A stretch of 11,711 bases of DNA from positions 1 to 11,711 of the forward strand of contig PMKA01000265.1 of NCBI GenBank assembly GCA_003157575.1, written 5' to 3'. The position numbers were made by a program, and so were the translations under genes. Shown one piece after another: positions 6,648-11,711 of this stretch. How positions within the stretch are numbered: position 1 is the stretch's first letter; each line of letters begins with the position of its first letter. Below the pieces are notes generated by a model that searched no databases, had not been told where the DNA came from, and worked only from the letters and a program-made list of their open reading frames with translations. The DNA comes from Opitutia bacterium. GTDB taxonomy: Bacteria; Verrucomicrobiota; Verrucomicrobiia; Opitutales; Opitutaceae.

Positions 6648-7346
6648 ATGATCGATCCTGCCAGCATCAACAGCCTCCCGGCGGCATTCGTCGCGGGTTT
6701 GGTCACGAGCTTCCATTGTCTTGGCATGTGCGGCCCGCTTGCATGTTCCGTCGTGCCGCCGCAGAGCGACCCGGTCCGTGCCCAGATCGCGAGTTGTCTT
6801 TATCACATTGCGCGCCTCTCGGGCTACGCAGTGCTTGGGGCCTTGTTCGGCGCCCTCGGCCGTTTGCCGTTGGACTGGCTTGGGTCCGGGGTGGCGCGGT
6901 ATCTGCCCTGGCTGCTTGTCGCGTTCTTTTTGGCGGTGGCTTTCCGGCTGGACCGCCATCTGCCGAAGGCGCCGGTCCTGGGGAGAATTTACCTGGGGAT
7001 TCACGGATGGAGCCGGGCGCGTTCGCCGACGGCCGGGGCTGTCGTGCTGGGCCTTGCGACGCCCCTGCTTCCGTGCGGTCCGCTCTATTTGGTGATGGGC
7101 CTGGCGATGGTCGCGGGATCCGCCTGGCGCGGCGTCGGGTTCATGCTCGCATTCGGACTGGGAACAGTGCCGCTGCTCTGGTTTCTGCAGACCAATTACC
7201 GCTGGATCCGCCTCAAGTTTCCACCGCTGTGGATCGCACGGTCTCAGATGGCCGTGGCCCTGGTTGCGGCAGTGCTCATCGCATGGCGCCTGCGCGGAAC
7301 GCTCGGACTTGCCGGCCCGGGGTTTGGCAGCTGCGTCTGCCACTAG
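6648..7346 (+). CDS. Sulfite exporter TauE/SafE (DsbD_2-like) family membrane protein
   Basis: A 232-residue inner-membrane protein with about six hydrophobic helices. It belongs to the DsbD_2/SafE-like class. Relatives are often found beside cbb3-type cytochrome oxidase maturation genes or in metal and thiol handling. Diagnostic motifs are GLVTSFHCLGMCGPL (His23, Cys24, Cys28) in the first helix and LLPCGPLYLV (Cys143) in the matching half-repeat. These are Cys sites that in such proteins could bind a metal or relay thiol electrons. The C-terminus ends in SCVCH (Cys229, Cys231, His232), another possible metal ligand set. No oxidase genes are visible here, so the 'sulfite exporter' label is only the family name and its substrate is unknown. 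The ATG at 6648 fits the family's short N-terminus. No clear ribosome binding site. It is convergent with the ETF-QO-like gene. Confidence 0.8.
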   Translation: MIDPASINSLPAAFVAGLVTSFHCLGMCGPLACSVVPPQSDPVRAQIASCLYHIARLSGYAVLGALFGALGRLPLDWLGSGVARYLPWLLVAFFLAVAFRLDRHLPKAPVLGRIYLGIHGWSRARSPTAGAVVLGLATPLLPCGPLYLVMGLAMVAGSAWRGVGFMLAFGLGTVPLLWFLQTNYRWIRLKFPPLWIARSQMAVALVAAVLIAWRLRGTLGLAGPGFGSCVCH

Positions 7347-7381
7347 GAGCGCGTCGGACTTTGTCCTCCAGGCTGCCAGTG

Positions 7382-7403
7382 GCAAACGGCGGCCGCCGTT
7401 TGC
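7382..7403. repeat. Perfect 22-bp palindrome between convergent genes
   Basis: Bases 7382-7403 are fully self-complementary: the left half begins GCAAACGGCGG and the right half is its exact complement. As a hairpin it has the 8-bp stem CAAACGGC/GCCGTTTG with a GGCC loop, the same design as the copy at 6367-6386. It lies 35 bases past the stop of the TauE/SafE-like gene. Confidence 0.8.
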
Positions 7404-7404
7404 A

Positions 7405-7439
7405 TAGGAACGTGGAAGGCGAAGCCTGACACGTTCCTA
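7405..7439. terminator. Long hairpin between convergent genes, possible bidirectional terminator or REP-like repeat
   Basis: TAGGAACGTG (7405-7414) pairs perfectly with CACGTTCCTA (7430-7439). Inside, AGGC (7417-7420) pairs with GCCT (7424-7427) around a GAA loop. The two steps between the stems are G7415/A7429 and A7416/G7428, a tandem G-A arrangement that can stack in RNA. It lies between the stops of two convergent genes, 20 bases from the ETF-QO-like stop, so it could end transcription from both sides. It lacks a T-run on either strand, and a dispersed REP-like element is equally likely. Confidence 0.5.
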
Positions 7440-7459
7440 GGGCAACTGAACGATGCCGG

Positions 7460-9286
7460 TCAATTCTCCGCCGAGTGCAGGCCGCCTGCGCCGGCGCGGA
7501 AGTCGACGTTGGATCGCTCCGGATCGCCGGGGCGGGCCTGCGAGCAGTTCCAGAGGCAGGCTCCGCAGTAAACGCATTTTTCGCGGTCGAACGCCGGCAC
7601 GCCGTCGGGCCCCGGAGTGATCGCCTGGCCGGAACAGGCGTCGATGCAGACGCGGACGTTGCATTGCTGGCAGAGCGCCGGATGGAGGAAGACAACGTGG
7701 TCGGCGTAGCCGGCCGGCGCCTGCACCTTTCCACCCATGAGCAGCGCATCCTGGTGCGAAACGAGCAGCTTGCCGTCGAAGGGAATTGCAGGCCAGCCGG
7801 CGCGATCCATCAGGGCGTCGTGCAGCGAAACGCCTTTCTTTGCGCATTCGGCGCGCAGTCGCGCGATCTCGTCCGCCGGAATGCGGCCCTTGTAGTAACG
7901 CTCGACGCTTGGGAGCCGGCGCCACGGGGGCAGGGGACGTCCGCGCAGATTCAGGCGTCCCCCGGTCAGGCCGGTGAGGCCCATGCCAATCAGCCCTGTC
8001 ACAACACCTCGTTGAAATCCATCGCGTGCGCGTGCGGCCACGGCGCCCTCGCGATCGACCCAGCTTGCGCGGCGGCGGCGGACGTAGGCCGCATCGAGGT
8101 TCTCCCTTGTGAACGGCTTGCCCGCCTTGAGGAGTTCGAGAACGCCTTCGGCCAGCTGCGTTCCCGTGGCCCAGGCCTCGTCGACGCCGGAGCCGGTGAG
8201 AACGTTTGTGCTTCCGGAGCCTTCGCCGATCCGGGCATAGCCGTCGCCGGCCAGATGGGGCTCTCCCCGGAGGCCCGACTCCTGCAGCGTTTTTGCCCCC
8301 CACGAGCGCAGCGTGCCGCCCTCAAGGTAGCGCCAGAGGTACGGATGCATCATCCAGTGCTGGAGGTGGCGGTAGGCGGTCCGGACCGGGTTGTCGAACC
8401 ACGATGGCACGAAGATCCCAAGCGAGGCGATCCGTCCCGGATGAACGTACATGAATCCGAAGATCTCCGGCTCCGGGTACCCGAAAGTGTGGAAGACCGT
8501 GCCGGGCTCCAGGTCGACGCCGGCCGGCAGGTCGACGACAAATTTCATCCCGATCGCCCAGTCGTGCTGATGGTGGCCCTCCGGCAGACCGAAGCGTTCG
8601 TCGAGCTGGCGTCCGATTGCGCCAACGGGGCCGTCGCCAACAACGGTGAGGGCCGCGCGTATGTCCATCCCGGGCATAAAACCATCCGCAGGCCTGCCCT
8701 GCTTGTCGGTGCCCTGGTCGATCAGACGCACGCCGACAACGCGGTCGCCGTCGAGAAGCGGGCCTGCCACGGGCGTGGACGGCCACACCTGCACGGCGCC
8801 GGAGCTCATCACCTGAGAGCCCACCCACTGCATGAACTGCCCCATTGAGAGCACGAGGCCGTCGTGTTTTCGCAGAAATGGGGGCACCCATGGAAGGTTG
8901 ACGGCGTGATGCTCGTAGGGCAGCGCCCACCGGCATGCGCGGATCAACGTGTCGGCCGAACGCAGCGCTGGCGAGCGCCGGCTCGCGCCGACCGGATCAA
9001 GGAGGTAGGCGACCCGCTCGGTCTTCACCGGCGCGGCCATCGGAATCTGCGCCGGATCCAGTTGTGGGAAGCTGGCCTTGATGCTGCGGGCCGGCGTGAC
9101 GACGCCCGACACGCCGAAACCCATGTCATCCGCGCGTTCGTAGCAGATGACCTGCGGCGGCATTCCGGGCGCGGCGGCGCTCTCGACCACCGGCGTGCCG
9201 TCTTCCTTGACGAGGTTTTTTGAGAGTGTCGTGAGGAAGCCGCCCATCGCCGGACCGAAGCCCACGCAGACGATGTCGACGTTCAT
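7460..9286 (-). CDS. ETF-quinone oxidoreductase-like FAD/iron-sulfur protein with eight-Cys C-terminus
   Basis: Resembles electron-transfer flavoprotein:ubiquinone oxidoreductase, the membrane-surface enzyme that passes electrons from ETF (reduced by acyl-CoA dehydrogenases) to quinone. With the ATG at 9286 it has 608 residues. It opens with the FAD Rossmann motif VDIVCVGFGPAMGG (GxGxxxG at 9-15). The middle carries the family signature GFMYVHPGRIASLGIFV, then MMHPYLWRYLEGG and the second FAD site (GEGSGSTNVLTGSGVDEAWATG). The C-terminus has C-x2-C-x4-C-x3-C (Cys539, 542, 547, 551) and C-x2-C-x2-C-x3-C (Cys571, 574, 577, 581). Known ETF-QOs use four Cys for one [4Fe-4S], so eight suggests two clusters. 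The tail NVDFRAGAGGLH matches the family's usual Gly-rich end. A TTG at 9337 would add 17 Pro/Ser-rich residues; I prefer the ATG, which abuts the FAD motif. It lies downstream of the toxin gene on the same strand. Confidence 0.82.
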   Translation of the reverse strand: MNVDIVCVGFGPAMGGFLTTLSKNLVKEDGTPVVESAAAPGMPPQVICYERADDMGFGVSGVVTPARSIKASFPQLDPAQIPMAAPVKTERVAYLLDPVGASRRSPALRSADTLIRACRWALPYEHHAVNLPWVPPFLRKHDGLVLSMGQFMQWVGSQVMSSGAVQVWPSTPVAGPLLDGDRVVGVRLIDQGTDKQGRPADGFMPGMDIRAALTVVGDGPVGAIGRQLDERFGLPEGHHQHDWAIGMKFVVDLPAGVDLEPGTVFHTFGYPEPEIFGFMYVHPGRIASLGIFVPSWFDNPVRTAYRHLQHWMMHPYLWRYLEGGTLRSWGAKTLQESGLRGEPHLAGDGYARIGEGSGSTNVLTGSGVDEAWATGTQLAEGVLELLKAGKPFTRENLDAAYVRRRRASWVDREGAVAARARDGFQRGVVTGLIGMGLTGLTGGRLNLRGRPLPPWRRLPSVERYYKGRIPADEIARLRAECAKKGVSLHDALMDRAGWPAIPFDGKLLVSHQDALLMGGKVQAPAGYADHVVFLHPALCQQCNVRVCIDACSGQAITPGPDGVPAFDREKCVYCGACLWNCSQARPGDPERSNVDFRAGAGGLHSAEN

Positions 9287-9370
9287 GGACTGGCGCTCGG
9301 GCGCGGAGGAGGGCGGCTGGTCAGGTGTGGTGTTCAAGCGAATGGGTGGGCGCGAAGATAGGAGGCTTCA

Positions 9371-9394
9371 CGCAAGGTCGCCAAGGCGCAAAAG
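9371..9394. repeat. Three tandem 8-mers related to dispersed CGCAAAGG-type repeats
   Basis: Between the toxin stop and the ETF-QO-like start lie three consecutive imperfect octamers: CGCAAGGT, CGCCAAGG and CGCAAAAG. Similar CGCAAAGGCGCCAAGG strings are widespread intergenic repeats in several phyla (from memory). The rest of the 140-bp gap shows nothing else. A promoter for the ETF-QO-like gene could lie here but is not evident. Confidence 0.4.
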
Positions 9395-9426
9395 AGAAAG
9401 ACGGCACGAAAAAACGCGCGTCGAAA

Positions 9427-9834
9427 TCAAGGTCGGAGGATGAAGCCAATCTGCGCGAAGTGATGGTCCGTGGTCAGGACTTCGCGCAGCTTGAGTTCGC
9501 GCATCACAACAAAACTCGTGCAGTCGGTGAACGAAAAGTCCTTGTCGTGATGGCGGAAGAACAGGGAGCGGGCCTTGTCGGCGCGGGACGGGCTGATGAT
9601 CTCCCATCGAAGGAGCGAGCTTTCGTCGACCTGGCGCCACCACGCCTCGGCAGCGGCGTGCCCGAGCCGGACGCGGATCAGGGTGAGCGTCTCGTCGGCG
9701 ATGTAGTCGGTGGTCACAAACAGGCCGCCCTGTTCGAACCAGCTATCGCGCGCCCTTGAGGCGGCGCGATGAGCCGGGTCGGCGGCGTCGGCGCACGCCA
9801 TCCAGCCGGCGGTGTCGACAAAGAGGGCCTTCAC
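9427..9834 (-). CDS. PIN-domain toxin (VapC-like ribonuclease)
   Basis: A 135-residue PIN-domain protein, expected to be a Mg-dependent RNase that acts as the toxin of a type II toxin-antitoxin pair in the cytoplasm. The acidic catalytic residues appear in the usual order: Asp7 (FVDTAGW), Glu48 (IADETLT), Asp104 (FTDCTSFVVMRE) and Asp123 (LTTDHHF). All are intact and the length is normal for the family. It starts with GTG at 9834, overlapping the antitoxin stop by 4 bases (GTGA), so the two are translationally coupled. The RNA target is unknown. It lies between an acyl-CoA dehydrogenase and an ETF-QO-like gene on the same strand, an odd place that suggests insertion. Confidence 0.88.
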   Translation of the reverse strand: MKALFVDTAGWMACADAADPAHRAASRARDSWFEQGGLFVTTDYIADETLTLIRVRLGHAAAEAWWRQVDESSLLRWEIISPSRADKARSLFFRHHDKDFSFTDCTSFVVMRELKLREVLTTDHHFAQIGFILRP

Positions 9835-10079
9835 TTTGCGTAGAGGATCTGGTCGTGGTCGGCGGCGGTGCGGCCGTCGGTGGACCGGCCCAGCGCACCA
9901 GCCCGATAGAGGGGATCGCCCGCAATGTTGGCCGCCCGTGCGGGCTGATCATCGACCGGGATCAACTGGAACGCCGGACGGCTGCGATAGACGACGGTGT
10001 ACCGCGCCCCGCGCCGGACCTTATCCACGACCGAGGGCAGCGTGGCCCGGAGCTCCTTTGCGTTGATCAACGTATTCAT
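9831..10079 (-). CDS. Phd/YefM-type antitoxin
   Basis: An 82-residue antitoxin partner of the PIN toxin. The N-terminal half, MNTLINAKELRATLPSVV then a basic strand segment ending FQLIPVDD, fits the Phd/YefM DNA-binding fold. The C-terminal half (GRTAADHDQILYAK) resembles the toxin-binding tail of antitoxins paired with PIN toxins. The ATG at 10079 has a good ribosome binding site, AAGGTGA (10087-10093, minus strand), with a 7-base spacer. This is the clearest Shine-Dalgarno site in the window. An imperfect inverted repeat over that site (10084-10102) is a candidate operator for autoregulation, as is typical of such modules. Confidence 0.87.
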   Translation of the reverse strand: MNTLINAKELRATLPSVVDKVRRGARYTVVYRSRPAFQLIPVDDQPARAANIAGDPLYRAGALGRSTDGRTAADHDQILYAK

Positions 10080-10083
10080 GATA

Positions 10084-10102
10084 GGTTCACCTTGAGTTAA
10101 CC
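10084..10102. promoter_or_regulatory. Candidate antitoxin operator (inverted repeat over the ribosome binding site)
   Basis: GGTTCAC (10084-10090) and GTTAACC (10096-10102) are inverted half-sites with one mismatch and a 5-base centre, directly upstream of the antitoxin ATG. Type II antitoxins usually bind such sites to repress their own operon. A perfect TTGACA lies just upstream on the minus strand (10111-10116), but no matching -10 is found at 16-18 bases. Confidence 0.4.
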
Positions 10103-10131
10103 CAAATGAATGTCAATCCAACGGCCGGAGA

Positions 10132-10158
10132 GAATCGCCTGCAAGCAGGCTCCTACAG
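10132..10158. repeat. REP-like hairpin after the acyl-CoA dehydrogenase gene
   Basis: On the minus strand it reads TGTAGGAGCCTGCTTGCAGG and then CGATTC. The stem GCCTGC/GCAGGC lies at 10137-10142 and 10145-10150. The layout TGTAGGAGC-stem-CGATT matches the well-known REP repeat style of pseudomonads and some other bacteria (recognised from memory). It separates the acyl-CoA dehydrogenase stop from the toxin-antitoxin pair and may stabilise or end the upstream transcript. Confidence 0.6.
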
Positions 10159-10172
10159 TCGATCACCCCGTC

Positions 10173-11711
10173 CTACCGCGGATAATCCAGCGCCTCGGGG
10201 ATCATGACGCCGACAAGCGCGTCGGCGGCGCGATCTTTCGCGAGCCGGGAACCGGCCAGGCAGGCGTCGACCTTAAGGCGCAGTTTGGCGAAGGGTTCGA
10301 GCGCCGCCGCGATGGGACCATCGGAGCAGGAACCGTCGGCTGAACAGCTCCCCGGGGCGTTGAAACCGTAAACCAGCTCCGCACAGATCCGGGAGGATTC
10401 GCCGGCCGCGCTTGCGCTTTGGACTGCGCAGAGGTCGGAAAAGAAGTTGACCAGTCCGGCGAGATTCTCGGCGACGACGGGATTCTCGGGACCGCGGCGC
10501 TCGAGTTCGAGCACGTCGAGGATCTGGAATCGCGACGCGAGGAGCCAGCACAGCGCGTCGGCGAGCGGGAAGACGACGCCGTGGCGGTTGCCGGAGAACA
10601 GTTTCGCGTCCTGGGCGTCCTTGGCTCCCTGGAGGTGCTGAACGGTCCAGAGCCAGAGTTCCATGGCGCTGGCGAGTGTGCTTGCCCCAAGGTCGGGTTT
10701 TTGCGCGGCGACGGCGCGAAGGTCGGCGGTCCACGTGCGGAAGAGCGCGAGGAAAACCTCATTCGTCATGGTCATCGAGATCTGGCGGCGCTGGACGGCC
10801 TCGGGACCCTCATAGGTGGCCTCGAGCTGCGCATCCATCCACTTCTGGCCGAGGAATCCGGGGCAGTCCTCCGTGACGCCATAGCCGCCCATGAGGCTGA
10901 CGGCTTCGCGCATCACGGTGGCTCCGTGACCGGTGTTCCAGAGCTTCGTCGCGGGGCACATCACGTTGGCCTGGGAATCGAGCAGGAGGTACTGGACGAG
11001 GGTGTCGGCCTTGAGCTCGTCGTAGCGGGCGGCGTTGCGCATCGCGTCGGGCTGTGAGGAGAGAGCGATGAACTCGAGCGCCTGTTTCGCCACGGCGCGA
11101 AAGGCCTTCATCTGGGCCATCCCGCCGTTGATGCCCTGCGAGGCGAAGAGCTCGCTCTTTTTCGTTTCGAGCGGGTCGAGTTCGTCGAACAGCCGGGCGG
11201 TCGCGAGGCCGAGCGAGGCAGCCGCCTCGCCGGTCGCCCAGATGTCGACGAGACGCTGCAGGCAGTCCTCCTTCTGCTGCAGCCCGAGGTCGAAGCGGGG
11301 CGTTCCGGGGTTGACGCTGGCGGCGCCCCGAAAGCGGTTGCGCTGGTAGCGGATGACAGGCTCGACGGCGGAAAGCAGTTTTGCAGCGGTCATGACGCCG
11401 ACCGCCACGCGCGTCCGGCGAAAGACCGCCTCGATGATTTCGCCGTGATTGTATTTTGGGACGATGACGCCGTCCTTGACCGTGTATCCGCCGATGATGC
11501 GGCTCGCCGGCACGGTCATGCTGAAAGCCGGGTCCTGGGTCGAGGAAAGCTGGTGCACCATCTTGTGCGTGGGCGCGCCGCGGTCGTAGGTGCCGGGGTC
11601 GGTGTCCTCGAGGACGATCATGCAGCTCGACTTGATCCTGGGATCATCGGTGTCCACGGCCACGGTCGTGAAGTTGGCGAACGCCATGTTCGTGATGAAA
11701 CGGGCGCGCTT
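10173..11711 (-). CDS. Acyl-CoA dehydrogenase family protein, 5' end outside the window
   Basis: A flavoprotein dehydrogenase that introduces a double bond into an acyl-CoA and passes electrons to ETF. The gene runs off the right edge: codons before the ATG at 11687 stay open, and KRARFITN-MAFANFTTVAVD is the internal ACAD middle domain, not an N-terminus. The 512 residues visible include the C-terminal ACAD signature MGGYGVTEDCPGF...DAQLEATYEGPEAVQRRQIS. The Glu of YEG is at about residue 301 of the visible part and matches the catalytic Glu of medium-chain enzymes. A longer than usual region separates the middle domain from this signature. About 210 residues follow it, including GSCSADGSCSDG near the end. 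The enzyme is therefore much larger than the usual 380-400 residues. Acyl-chain specificity cannot be read. It shares a strand with the ETF-QO-like gene downstream, its probable pathway partner. Confidence 0.85.
   Translation of the reverse strand, partial: KRARFITNMAFANFTTVAVDTDDPRIKSSCMIVLEDTDPGTYDRGAPTHKMVHQLSSTQDPAFSMTVPASRIIGGYTVKDGVIVPKYNHGEIIEAVFRRTRVAVGVMTAAKLLSAVEPVIRYQRNRFRGAASVNPGTPRFDLGLQQKEDCLQRLVDIWATGEAAASLGLATARLFDELDPLETKKSELFASQGINGGMAQMKAFRAVAKQALEFIALSSQPDAMRNAARYDELKADTLVQYLLLDSQANVMCPATKLWNTGHGATVMREAVSLMGGYGVTEDCPGFLGQKWMDAQLEATYEGPEAVQRRQISMTMTNEVFLALFRTWTADLRAVAAQKPDLGASTLASAMELWLWTVQHLQGAKDAQDAKLFSGNRHGVVFPLADALCWLLASRFQILDVLELERRGPENPVVAENLAGLVNFFSDLCAVQSASAAGESSRICAELVYGFNAPGSCSADGSCSDGPIAAALEPFAKLRLKVDACLAGSRLAKDRAADALVGVMIPEALDYPR

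Noticed and set aside
7475..8848. Plus-strand open frame of 457 codons opposite the ETF-QO-like gene
   Set aside because: No domain or signal is visible. The minus strand carries clear FAD and Fe-S motifs in the same interval.
10111..10116. Sigma-70 promoter for the toxin-antitoxin operon
   Set aside because: The TTGACA is perfect, but no -10-like hexamer lies 16-18 bases downstream.
11685..11687. ATG at 11687 as the true start of the acyl-CoA dehydrogenase
   Set aside because: The protein around it is the conserved middle domain, and the frame is open to the window edge, so the gene is simply cut by the edge.

Overview
The window suggests a high-GC, free-living bacterium, most likely Verrucomicrobiota (Opitutaceae-like). 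That placement is an inference from four things: gene content (a TMTC-like membrane/TPR protein, a secreted SGNH hydrolase, a Sel1 protein, an iron-sulfur-rich ETF-quinone-oxidoreductase homologue), start codons that mostly lack strong Shine-Dalgarno sites, high GC in the right two thirds, and many palindromic intergenic repeats. No rRNA, tRNA, CRISPR array, transposase or complete mobile element is visible.

Left part (1-2700, visibly lower GC): a repeat-rich leader, a secreted Sel1-repeat protein whose C-terminus looks frameshifted, and a polytopic membrane protein with a GT-C-like acidic motif. A repeat island (about 2645-2855) containing a 100-bp-offset duplication follows.

Middle (3000-7350, plus strand): an exported GDSL/SGNH hydrolase, a large membrane glycosyltransferase-like protein with C-terminal TPRs (TMTC/GT-C class), a 386-bp gap with hairpins, and a TauE/SafE-DsbD_2-type membrane protein with paired Cys motifs. 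Two copies of a hairpin with a compensatory base change flank the last gene.

Right part (7460-11711, minus strand, convergent with the middle part): in transcription order, an acyl-CoA dehydrogenase that runs off the right edge, a Phd/YefM-type antitoxin and PIN toxin overlapping by GTGA, and an ETF-QO-like flavoprotein with an eight-cysteine C-terminal Fe-S region. The dehydrogenase and the quinone oxidoreductase would be the two ends of a fatty- or branched-acyl-CoA oxidation electron chain (ACAD, then ETF, then ETF-QO, then quinone). The toxin-antitoxin pair lies between them and looks like an insertion. ETF genes are not in the window.

No clearly new defence or mobile system is present. 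The most unusual items are the eight-Cys ETF-QO-like enzyme, the long acyl-CoA dehydrogenase, and the several unrelated families of palindromic intergenic repeats.
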